Of a stretch of DNA of 25,335 bases, positions 7,003 through 13,873 are shown piece after piece (position 1 is the stretch's first letter; each line of letters begins with the position of its first letter). The position numbers and the translations under genes were made by a program. Under the pieces are notes generated by a model. That model saw nothing but the letters and a program-made list of their open reading frames with translations. It was not told the origin of the DNA and searched no databases. The DNA comes from JAPUIN01 sp041580375 (GTDB lineage Bacteria; Acidobacteriota; Polarisedimenticolia; Gp22-AA2): positions 1 to 25,335 of the forward strand of contig JBFGDZ010000029.1 in assembly GCA_041580375.1 (NCBI GenBank). The letters are read 5' to 3'.

Positions 7003-7386
7003 GTGCCACGGGTCATCCATTTCGAGATCCACGCCGAGGATCCCGATCGGGCGATGCGCTTCTACAGCAGCCTGTTCGGGTGGCAGTTCACCAAGTGGGA
7101 CGGGCCCCAGGACTACTGGACCATCAAGACCGGCCCCGACGGACAGCCCGGCATCGACGGCGGGCTGATCCGTCGCCGCGGCGCCGTGGACGGGCAGGCC
7201 GTCATCGCCTTCGTGTGCACGGTCGACGTCCCCGCGATCGACGAGAGCACCGAATCGATCGCGGCGTGCGGCGGAACGGTGGTGGTCGACAAGATGCCGG
7301 TGCCGGGTGTCGGCTGGCTGGCCTACGGCAGGGACCCGGAGGGGAACATCTTCGGGGTGATGCAGTCGGATCCGGAGGCCCGGTAA
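7003..7386 (+). CDS. VOC family (glyoxalase/bleomycin resistance fold) protein
   Basis: A 127-residue single VOC domain. The pattern is RVIHFEIHAEDPDRAMRFYS..FGWQF at the start, the mid strand AVIAFVCTVDVPAIDES, then GGTVVVDKMPVPGVGWLAYGRDPEGNIFGVMQ at the end. His10 and the late Glu in DPEGN are candidate metal or substrate contacts. The subgroup is the common 'glyoxalase-like' type with no known substrate. The start is a GTG at 7003 with GGGGGAC about 10 bases upstream. A short gap leads to the DUF4870 gene. Confidence 0.83.
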   Translation: MPRVIHFEIHAEDPDRAMRFYSSLFGWQFTKWDGPQDYWTIKTGPDGQPGIDGGLIRRRGAVDGQAVIAFVCTVDVPAIDESTESIAACGGTVVVDKMPVPGVGWLAYGRDPEGNIFGVMQSDPEAR

Positions 7387-7411
7387 CAATGACGGCGGCG
7401 AGGGAGGTTCG

Positions 7412-7783
7412 ATGAGCGAGACGGTGGACGCGGCGGAGATCGTGCCGGGGGAGGTGCGCAAGTGGGCGACCATCTGCCACCTCAGCGCCCTGGTCGGACT
7501 GATGGGGAACGGCGTGGGGTTCCTCCTGGCGCCCCTGATCGTGTGGCTGATCAAGCGGGACGAGCATCCGTACATCGATGCGCAGGGGAAGGACGCCGTC
7601 AACTTCCAGATCACGATGTTCCTGACCCTCCTGCTCGGCGCGCTCCTCACGCTCGTCGTCATCGGCATCGTCGTGCTGCTCGCGGCGGCCGTGCTGATGA
7701 CCGTCCTGCCGATCGTGGCCGCCGTCAAGAGCAATCGGGGGGAGCCCTACAGGTACCCGCTCGCGATCCGCTTCATCAAGTAG
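7412..7783 (+). CDS. DUF4870 (Tic20-like) membrane protein
   Basis: A 123-residue membrane protein with about three hydrophobic segments. Family features are RKWATICHLSALVGLMGNGVG (about 21-41), LAPLIVWLIKRDEHPYIDAQGKDAVNFQI (about 44-72), a long hydrophobic stretch at about 75-107 and the ending EPYRYPLAIRFIK. DUF4870 proteins are widespread with no settled function. AGGGAGG at 7400-7406 supports the ATG. A 16-base gap separates it from the agmatine-deiminase-like gene. Confidence 0.85.
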   Translation: MSETVDAAEIVPGEVRKWATICHLSALVGLMGNGVGFLLAPLIVWLIKRDEHPYIDAQGKDAVNFQITMFLTLLLGALLTLVVIGIVVLLAAAVLMTVLPIVAAVKSNRGEPYRYPLAIRFIK

Positions 7784-7799
7784 AAGCGCGAGGGACACG

Positions 7800-8888
7800 A
7801 TGATCGATCGCGAGCGCCCGGACCCCGCGGCCTTCCGCATGCCGGCCGAGTGGGAGCCCCACGAGGGGACCTGGCTCCAGTGGCCCCACGAGGACACGAT
7901 TCCCGGCAATCAGGTCAAGCTGGAGAAGACCTGGCTTCTGATGCTGCGCGCGCTCGCCGGGCGCGAGCGCGTGCACGTCATCGTGCAGGACGAACGCCGC
8001 GGGGACCACGTCCGGCACCTGCTGGACTTCTTTCGCCTCGACGCGCGCGGCGTCGATCTGCACCCCATCCCGACGAACGACGTCTGGGTCCGGGACAACG
8101 GCCCGATCTTCACCGTCGACGGGCGGGGCGGCCTGGCGGTCACGACGTGGGGCTTCAACGGCTGGGGCGGGCGGTTTCCGCACGATCGGGACGCGCGGGT
8201 CGCCGGCGCCGTGGCCGATCGCCTGGGCCTGCCGCGGTTCGACGCCCCCCTGGTGCTCGAAGGGGGCGCCCTCGAGGTCAACGGACGGGGGACGCTCATG
8301 GCGACCGCCAGCTCGATCCTCAACCCGAACCGTAACCCCGGCACGACCCGCGAGCAGGCCGAGGCGATCCTGGGCCGCTACCTCGGAGTCCGGCACGTCA
8401 TCTGGCTGTCCGGGGCGCCGGGGGAGGCCTGCGAGGCGGCGGGCGACACGACCGACTATCACGTCGACATCGCGGCGCGGTTCGTCGACGGCTCGACGGC
8501 GCTCTACTCGTGGACGGACGACGAATCGGATCCGCGCTATCCGTATCTGAAGAAGCACCGCGAGGAGCTCGCCTCGGCGACCGACGGGGAGGGGCGGCCC
8601 CTCCGCTGCGTGCCGCTGCCGCTTCCGAATGGGGGCGTCTACGCCACCGATCCCGCGTCGATCTGGGGACACGGGACCGGTTTCACCGACGCCGCGTACA
8701 TGAACTACTACGTCGCCAACGGCGCCGTCCTCCTGCCGGTTTTCGGCAACGAGCGTGACGGCGACGCGCGGCGGATCCTGGCCGAGCACTTCCCCGGCCG
8801 CGACATCATCGGCATCCCCGCCGTCTCGATCACGGAGGACGGCGGTGCGATGCACTGCGTCACCCAGCAGCAGCCCGCCGTCTCCTGA
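7800..8888 (+). CDS. Agmatine deiminase family protein
   Basis: A 362-residue member of the Porphyromonas-type arginine deiminase/agmatine deiminase family, which hydrolyses guanidino groups releasing ammonia. Visible catalytic features are MPAEWEPHEGTWLQWPH at 14-30, NDVWVRDNGP (Asp94, Asp99), LEGG (Glu154), YHVD with His221, and MHCVTQQQP with nucleophile Cys353. The length is normal. In most agmatine deiminases the His motif is G-H-x-D; here Tyr220 replaces the Gly. The usual partner N-carbamoylputrescine amidase is not in this window, so agmatine as substrate is only probable. The start ATG follows GAGGGACACG. Confidence 0.85.
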   Translation: MIDRERPDPAAFRMPAEWEPHEGTWLQWPHEDTIPGNQVKLEKTWLLMLRALAGRERVHVIVQDERRGDHVRHLLDFFRLDARGVDLHPIPTNDVWVRDNGPIFTVDGRGGLAVTTWGFNGWGGRFPHDRDARVAGAVADRLGLPRFDAPLVLEGGALEVNGRGTLMATASSILNPNRNPGTTREQAEAILGRYLGVRHVIWLSGAPGEACEAAGDTTDYHVDIAARFVDGSTALYSWTDDESDPRYPYLKKHREELASATDGEGRPLRCVPLPLPNGGVYATDPASIWGHGTGFTDAAYMNYYVANGAVLLPVFGNERDGDARRILAEHFPGRDIIGIPAVSITEDGGAMHCVTQQQPAVS

Positions 8889-8925
8889 CCATCGCCCGGG
8901 ATATCCCGCGGGGCGCAGTCCGGGG

Positions 8926-8931
8926 TATCAT
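8926..8931 (+). promoter_or_regulatory. Possible -10 element before the basic protein gene
   Basis: TATCAT at 8926-8931 in the 114-base gap between the deiminase gene and the ATG at 9003. No -35 is recognisable. It resembles the TAnnnT elements seen before several other genes in the window. Confidence 0.25.
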
Positions 8932-9002
8932 GCCGGAGCAGTGTTCGATCCGGACGGCGCCCGCGCTCGGAGGCGGAGCGCCCCCCCACAGAGGACGGCC
9001 CC

Positions 9003-9419
9003 ATGGCCAAGAAGAAGCGACGCAAGCGGCGCCCGCGCGCCGAAGTCGGCATGCGCCCGTACGCCAACCGCGTGAAGGCGATGCTGAAAGCCCACGACGC
9101 GCTCCCCCGGTTCCGCCAGGATCTCACCGTCATCGAGGATCTCGCGCGGCTGGCGTGGCACGTCCCCGTGCTGGACCGATGCCTGAGGGACATCGTGGAC
9201 GACTCCGGCGGCGGCGACGGGCGCCCGCTGGAGGCGCGGCTCGGAGCGCTCGCGTCGGACGTCGAGTCGGTGCACGATCTGTGTCGCGCGGTGCGCGGGC
9301 CGCTGCGGCGGCTGTTGAAGACGCGGCGCGGGTCCCGCGCCGGATCGCCGACGCTCGTCCCGTTCGCGGGCGGGACGAGAAAGCCGGGGAAGGACGAGGG
9401 GCGTCCGGACGCGCCCTGA
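9003..9419 (+). CDS. Hypothetical basic protein
   Basis: A 138-residue protein that I do not recognise. It starts with a highly basic stretch (KKKRRKRRPR at 3-12), has a mixed helical middle (LPRFRQDLTVIEDLARLAWHVPVLD at about 34-58) and a Gly/Asp linker, and ends in another basic, disordered-looking tail. No membrane segment or signal. GAGGACGG precedes the ATG. The codon pattern looks like that of the neighbours. Nucleic-acid binding would suit the charge but there is no motif to support it. Confidence 0.55.
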   Translation: MAKKKRRKRRPRAEVGMRPYANRVKAMLKAHDALPRFRQDLTVIEDLARLAWHVPVLDRCLRDIVDDSGGGDGRPLEARLGALASDVESVHDLCRAVRGPLRRLLKTRRGSRAGSPTLVPFAGGTRKPGKDEGRPDAP

Positions 9420-9454
9420 TCGGCGCGCCGGGGCGGCGTCCTTAGCCGATCCTG

Positions 9455-9463
9455 TGTTACCCT
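9455..9463 (+). promoter_or_regulatory. Possible extended -10 element
   Basis: TGTTACCCT at 9455-9463 fits TGn-TAnnnT. It lies about 40 bases before the preferred GTG of the PilZ gene. No clear -35 is visible. If real, translation cannot begin at the GTG at 9454, which supports the start at 9502. Confidence 0.3.
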
Positions 9464-9501
9464 TCGGACCGGCGTACCAGCACGCCGCGGGGGACGGGGC
9501 C

Positions 9502-10248
9502 GTGTCCCGCAAGACCATCCTGCTGAGCAAATCGGTCCGGCAGCGAATCGAAGACGGCCGGCCTCAGTTCCTCGCGCGGGCCAGCCTCCGGGCGATGACC
9601 TCCGCCAACGCCGCCAGGCTCCTGGACGCCGCCCTCGCCGAGTCGCCCGATCTGATCGTCCTGTCGGACGATCTCGCCGGGATGTCGATCGGCGACCTGC
9701 TCGCGAAGCTGCGCGCCCGGGAGACCACGCGCGACATCCCCGTCCTCGTCATCGCCCGTGCAGGGAACGGCGCCCCCCGGCTCCGCGAAGAGAGCGGGGT
9801 GCGCGTGCTGGAGAGCGGGGTCTCGCCCGAGATCCTGCAGGAGGCGATCGCCACGGGGCTCGGCGTGCATCTGCGCCGGTACCCGCGCTTTCCCGTCGTT
9901 CTCCCGATCGAGCGCGGGCGCATCTTCCGCGAGTTCCTCGGGTACTCCAACTCGATGAGCGAGGGGGGGATGGGGTTCGAGACGCTGGCGAGCATCCGGA
10001 CGGACGAGATGCTCCCCCTGCGCATCTACCGCAACAGCGAAGAGAAGCCGATCGCCGCCGCCGGCCGCGTGCGCGGCGTGCGCCCCAACGTGGTCTCGGG
10101 GATCGGATTCGTCGTCGGCGTCGAGTTCTACCGCATGAGCCGCAGCGACCGGGATCGGCTGATCGAGCTCTTCCCGGCCGATCCGTGCATCGTCTGGAGT
10201 CCCGACCGTCCCGCCGACGTCCCTCCGGACGACCCGCGCGCCGGCTGA
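9502..10248 (+). CDS. Degenerate receiver-like domain fused to a PilZ domain
   Basis: A 248-residue protein. Residues 1-120 have the shape of a response-regulator receiver (ILLSKS start, DLIVLSDDLAGMS at 50-62, RDIPVLVIA). The phosphoacceptor place aligns with Ser55, the usual acidic pair after strand 1 is missing, and the conserved late Lys is not seen, so phosphorylation is doubtful. Residues 122-225 are a PilZ domain: RRYPR (125-129, the RxxxR motif) and NSMSEGGMG (150-158, NxSxxG), both needed for c-di-GMP binding. It probably reads out c-di-GMP. The GTG at 9502 is chosen because the fold begins there; an upstream GTG at 9454 would add 16 unconserved residues. It ends one base from the convergent amidohydrolase stop. 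Confidence 0.78.
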   Translation: MSRKTILLSKSVRQRIEDGRPQFLARASLRAMTSANAARLLDAALAESPDLIVLSDDLAGMSIGDLLAKLRARETTRDIPVLVIARAGNGAPRLREESGVRVLESGVSPEILQEAIATGLGVHLRRYPRFPVVLPIERGRIFREFLGYSNSMSEGGMGFETLASIRTDEMLPLRIYRNSEEKPIAAAGRVRGVRPNVVSGIGFVVGVEFYRMSRSDRDRLIELFPADPCIVWSPDRPADVPPDDPRAG

Positions 10249-10260
10249 CTCAGCCGCGCG
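10237..10260. terminator. GC-rich stem-loop across convergent stop codons
   Basis: A hairpin with left arm CGCG-(C bulge)-CGGCT (10237-10246), loop GACTC and right arm AGCCGCGCG (10252-10260). It covers both stop codons of the PilZ gene and the amidohydrolase gene. There is no T-run on either side, so if it ends transcription it would be a non-classical or Rho-assisted site. Confidence 0.35.
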
Positions 10261-11104
10261 GAAAGACCCGTTCCGCCGTGCCCCACAGGATCGCCTCCCG
10301 CGCCTCCTCGTCGAGGGGCAGCGAGCGGAACGCCTCGAGGTTCGCGCGGATCGCGGGCACGCCCGGACCCGGCCAGTCGGTGCCGAACAGCGTCTTCGAC
10401 GCCACCTCCTGAAGCCGGGGGAAGTAGCGCAGCAGGGCGCGCGGCGGGATGCCGGAGACGTCCATGTACAGGTTCGGGTGACGACGCAGAAGGAAGAAGC
10501 AGGCGTCCATCCAGAGCGGACGGCCGCCGTGCGCCATGATGATCGTGAGGTCGGGGAAATCGACGGCCACGTCGTCGAGGTCCATCGGGTCGCCGTACTT
10601 GTTGCGCGCGCCCGGGAAGACGGACGTCCCGGTGTGCACCATGATCGGGATCCCCAGCGAGCGGGCGCGTTCGTACACGCCGGCGAGCAACGGCAGGTCG
10701 CCCCCGTCGCGGTACGCATTGACGCGGAACAGCTGATGCGGCGGATGGAGCTTCAGGGCGCGGATCCCGTGCCGCTCGACGGCGCGCGTCAGATCCCCGG
10801 CCGGATCGCGCGACAGGCGCGGATGCACACCGCCCATCGGCACGAGCCGGTCCTCGCGGCCACGGCAGTACCGGCCGACCCAGCCGTTGACCTCGTCCGT
10901 GAATCCGATGACGTCCGGGCTGACGTAGTTCACCAGGACGGCGCGGTCGACCCCCTCGGCGTCCAGGTGGCGCAGCAGCCGATCGGGCGATTCGCACAGG
11001 GAGCGCACCAGGTCGGAGTCGTTCCGGCCGGCGCTCATCCGCGCGAGCGCCTCGGGCCGGAACTGGCTCTGCGGCTGGATGTGCAGATGCGCGTCGGTGA
11101 CCAT
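10250..11104 (-). CDS. Amidohydrolase (Amidohydro_2, TIM-barrel metal enzyme)
   Basis: A 284-residue metal-dependent hydrolase of the amidohydrolase-2 group (the ACMSD-like family of decarboxylases and hydrolases). Metal ligands are visible: DAHLH (His6, His8), His157 in MVHTG, His192 in MAHGGRP and Asp243 in GTDWP; LKLHPP at 117-122 is conserved too. The start ATG lies 34 bases after the second hydratase gene in the same direction, so it is likely the last gene of the catabolic operon. Members include aromatic-acid decarboxylases and C-C or lactone hydrolases; the specific reaction cannot be told. Confidence 0.83.
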   Translation of the reverse strand: MVTDAHLHIQPQSQFRPEALARMSAGRNDSDLVRSLCESPDRLLRHLDAEGVDRAVLVNYVSPDVIGFTDEVNGWVGRYCRGREDRLVPMGGVHPRLSRDPAGDLTRAVERHGIRALKLHPPHQLFRVNAYRDGGDLPLLAGVYERARSLGIPIMVHTGTSVFPGARNKYGDPMDLDDVAVDFPDLTIIMAHGGRPLWMDACFFLLRRHPNLYMDVSGIPPRALLRYFPRLQEVASKTLFGTDWPGPGVPAIRANLEAFRSLPLDEEAREAILWGTAERVFPRG

Positions 11105-11138
11105 GTCGTGCGCTCCCTGGGGCGGCCCGGGGCCGGGC

Positions 11139-12029
11139 TCAGCGCCCCCTGAACCGCGGGGGGCGGCGCTGGAGAAACGCGCGCATCCCCTCGTCCCGAT
11201 CCTCCGACCCGAACAGGATGCCCTGTCCGAGACGCTCGGCGGCGTGGCCCGCCTCGGATCCGGGTATGGAGGCCTGCAGGGCGATCTTCGCGACGCGCAG
11301 CGCCAGCGGCGCGCGGGAGGCGATCATCGACGCCACGGCGCGCGCCTCCTCCAGCACGCAGTCGTCGGCGACGACCCGGTTGACCAGGCCGATCCGCAGC
11401 GCCTCCTCGGCGTCGATGATGCGGCCCGTGAGGATCATCTCCCGCGCCCGTCCCATGCCGATGATGCGCGGCAGGCGCAGGGACGCCCCCGCGGCGGGGA
11501 TGATCCCCAGGCCCACCTCGGGCTGGCCGAACCGCGCCGACTCGCCGGCGATCCGGAGATCGCACGCGAGGGCGAGCTCGCAGCCGCCGCCCAGTGCGTG
11601 GCCGCGAACGGCGGCGATCGTCGGCATCGGGAAGCGCTCGATCGCCAGGAAGAGACTCGAGTTGATCCCGCGCAGGGCGTCGGCGGCGCCCCGGCGCAGC
11701 AGCTCGCGAACGTCCGCGCCGGCGGCGAACGCCCGCTCTCCCGCACCCGTCAGGACGAGCGCGCGGATCGACGCATCGTTTGCCAGCCGCTCGAGGACGC
11801 GGTGCATCTCCTCGACCGTCCGGAGATCGATGGCGTTGCGCACGCGCGGGCGGTTCAGGGTGACGATGGCGATCCCGCCGCCGGTCTCGAGCGTGAGATT
11901 CTTCAGCGCGGAGCGGCCGATCGAGGCGGAGGAGCGACGTCGGGCGGCGCGGCCGGCCCCGGCATGGCGACGGTGCCGCGCGGCGCCGCGCGCCCGGGGG
12001 CGGCGACGGGATCGCGCCGCGGATCTCAC
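11139..12029 (-). CDS. Enoyl-CoA hydratase/isomerase family protein, with odd N-terminus
   Basis: A crotonase-fold protein. The domain begins LKNLTLETGGGIAIVTLNRP; AFAAGADVREL forms the CoA/oxyanion region, and GGGCELALACD and FGQPEVGLGIIP hold both Glu residues used for hydration. It ends RRPPRFRGR, as the family does. The start is unclear. The only standard in-frame start is the GTG at 12029, overlapping the dehydrogenase stop (GTGA), which adds about 41 residues with 15 Arg. The fold itself begins at a CTG at 11906. The ATG at 11965 is in another frame and stops after 20 codons. Hence a real extension, a CTG start or a small frameshift are all open. The enzyme family is certain. Confidence 0.82.
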   Translation of the reverse strand: MRSAARSRRRPRARGAARHRRHAGAGRAARRRSSASIGRSALKNLTLETGGGIAIVTLNRPRVRNAIDLRTVEEMHRVLERLANDASIRALVLTGAGERAFAAGADVRELLRRGAADALRGINSSLFLAIERFPMPTIAAVRGHALGGGCELALACDLRIAGESARFGQPEVGLGIIPAAGASLRLPRIIGMGRAREMILTGRIIDAEEALRIGLVNRVVADDCVLEEARAVASMIASRAPLALRVAKIALQASIPGSEAGHAAERLGQGILFGSEDRDEGMRAFLQRRPPRFRGR

Positions 12030-13054
12030 GGGCGCAGGACGACTTTTCCGAGAAGCGCGCGATCGGCCATGGCGCGATGTCCCTCGGAGACGCGGTCGAG
12101 CGGCAGGACCCGATCGATGACCGGCTCGAGGCGGCCCTCGCCGACCAGTTGCGCGATCCGGATCAGCTCCGCGCGGCTTCCCATCGTGGAGCCCATGAGC
12201 GTCAGCCCGCGGGAGAACAGGTACCGGATGTCGGTCGATCCCTCGTATCCGGAGGTGGCGCCGCAGGCGACGAGCCGCCCGCCGCGCGCGAGCGATTTGA
12301 CGCTCGCGTCCCACACGGACTGCCCGACGCTCTCCACGATGACGTCGACGCCGCGCTTGCCGGTCAGCCGGCGCACCTCCTGGCGGAGATCCGCATCGCG
12401 GTAGAGGATGACCTCGTCCGCGCCGAGGGCGCGCACGCGATCCGCCTTCTCCTTCGAGCCGACCGTCGCGATCACGCGGGCGCCGTGCAGGCGCGCGATC
12501 TGAACGGCGGCGGTCCCCACGCCGCTCCCGCCGGCCTGCACGAGCACGGTCTCTCCGACGCGCACCCGCGCGCGGTCGACGAGCATGTGCCACGCGGTCA
12601 GGAAGACGAGCGGAAACGCGGCGCCCTGCTCGAACGGCAGATCATCGGGCAGCGGCAGGACGTTCCCCTCCGGCAGCACGGCCAGCTCGGCCTGCACTCC
12701 GTCGCAGTGCTCGCCGATGATGCCGTATCCCGCGCACAGGGGCTCGCGGCCCGAACTGCACTCCTCGCAGCGCCCGCAGGAGAACCCGGGTGAGACGAAG
12801 ACGCGGTCGCCCGGCTTCACGCCGGTCACGGACGCGCCGACCGCCTCGACGACGCCCGCCGCGTCCGAGCCGAGGATGCGCGGCAGCGGGATCGTCATGC
12901 CCGGAATACCGCGGCGCACCCACGTGTCGAGGTGGTTCATGCCGCACGCCTTCACCCGGAGCAGAACCTGCCCGATACCGGCCTCGGGCCTTGGGATGTC
13001 GGCGACCTCCAGGACCTCGGGGCCGCCGTGCCTGCGGACCAGGACCGCCTTCAT
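12026..13054 (-). CDS. Zinc-binding MDR-family alcohol dehydrogenase/quinone oxidoreductase
   Basis: A 342-residue medium-chain dehydrogenase/reductase. The GroES-like half has Cys38 in KACGMNHLD, GSDAAG at 62-67 (Ser where alcohol dehydrogenases have the His of GHE), and the structural-zinc lobe Cys93, Cys96, Cys99, Cys107. The Rossmann half has QAGGSGVGTAAVQIA for NAD(P). With a structural zinc but an altered catalytic-zinc motif, it could oxidise a hydroxyacyl-CoA or reduce an enone; it is often annotated as quinone oxidoreductase. It starts 3 bases after the first hydratase gene and overlaps the next gene by 4 bases, so it belongs to the operon. Confidence 0.87.
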   Translation of the reverse strand: MKAVLVRRHGGPEVLEVADIPRPEAGIGQVLLRVKACGMNHLDTWVRRGIPGMTIPLPRILGSDAAGVVEAVGASVTGVKPGDRVFVSPGFSCGRCEECSSGREPLCAGYGIIGEHCDGVQAELAVLPEGNVLPLPDDLPFEQGAAFPLVFLTAWHMLVDRARVRVGETVLVQAGGSGVGTAAVQIARLHGARVIATVGSKEKADRVRALGADEVILYRDADLRQEVRRLTGKRGVDVIVESVGQSVWDASVKSLARGGRLVACGATSGYEGSTDIRYLFSRGLTLMGSTMGSRAELIRIAQLVGEGRLEPVIDRVLPLDRVSEGHRAMADRALLGKVVLRP

Positions 13055-13057
13055 CGG

Positions 13058-13846
13058 TCAGGCTCCCTTGAACTTCGGCGTGCGCTTCTCGACGTAGGCG
13101 CTGAGACCCTCGCGCGCGTCCTCGGACTGGAACAGCTGCTGCTGGAGCTCACGCTCCAGCGCGAGCGCCTCGGAGAAGGGGATCTCGGCTCCCGAGCAGA
13201 CGGAGCGCTTGATGCGCCCCACCGCCTTGGCCGCCTTCTGCGGCGGACAGAACTGGCGCGCGTAGGAGAGGACCTGGTCCCACCATCCTTCCGGCTCGAA
13301 GATGTGGGTGACGATCCCCATCTCGGCCGCCTCCTCGAACGAGAAGGTGCGCCCGGTCGCCATCAGCTCGATGGCGCGCGCGCGGCCGACGAGACGGGCC
13401 AGACGCTGCGTGCCGCCGGTTCCGGGGAGGACGCCCAGGGTGACCTCCGGAAGGCCGATCTTCCCCCCGTCCTTGAGGGCGATGCGGATGTCGGCCGCCA
13501 TGGCGATCTCGAGCCCGCCCCCGACCGTGTGGCCGTTGAGGGCGGCGATGACGAGCTTCGGCGTCTGCTCGAGCCGGTTGAGGGTCTCGTTCGCGTGCAG
13601 GCAGAAGTAGTACTTGAACTGCGGCGTGACGCTGGCCAGCATCTTGATGTTGGCGCCTGCGGAGAAGAACTTCCCGCCCGCGCCCCGCAGGATCAGGACG
13701 TGGACGTCGTCGTTCATGCGGGCTTCCAGGACGGCGGCGTCGAGCTGCTGCATCATCTCGTAGGTGTAGGTGTTGGCCGGGGGATCGTTCATCTCGAGAA
13801 CGGCGATCCCGTTCTCGACCCGGGACGTGATCAGCGTGTCAGGCAT
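13058..13846 (-). CDS. Enoyl-CoA hydratase/isomerase family protein
   Basis: A 262-residue crotonase, full length for the family. FSAGANIKML (61-70) forms the oxyanion region, Glu113 in GGGLEIAMAAD and Glu134 in GLPEVTLGVLPGTGGTQRL are the two catalytic acids, and the C-terminus KRTPKFKGA is typical. The start region DPPANTYTYEMMQQLD replaces the more common NRP..NA and marks a distinct subgroup. With both Glu residues present, hydration of a 2-enoyl-CoA is a fair prediction. It lies between the aldehyde dehydrogenase (27 bases) and the MDR dehydrogenase (3 bases) genes, both on the same strand. Confidence 0.87.
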   Translation of the reverse strand: MPDTLITSRVENGIAVLEMNDPPANTYTYEMMQQLDAAVLEARMNDDVHVLILRGAGGKFFSAGANIKMLASVTPQFKYYFCLHANETLNRLEQTPKLVIAALNGHTVGGGLEIAMAADIRIALKDGGKIGLPEVTLGVLPGTGGTQRLARLVGRARAIELMATGRTFSFEEAAEMGIVTHIFEPEGWWDQVLSYARQFCPPQKAAKAVGRIKRSVCSGAEIPFSEALALERELQQQLFQSEDAREGLSAYVEKRTPKFKGA

Positions 13847-13873
13847 GGCGCGTTCCTTTTCCGTGAGGGGGTG

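Noticed and set aside
11903..11965. ATG at 11965 as the start of the second crotonase
   Set aside because: Its frame ends in TGA after 20 codons and does not join the crotonase frame.
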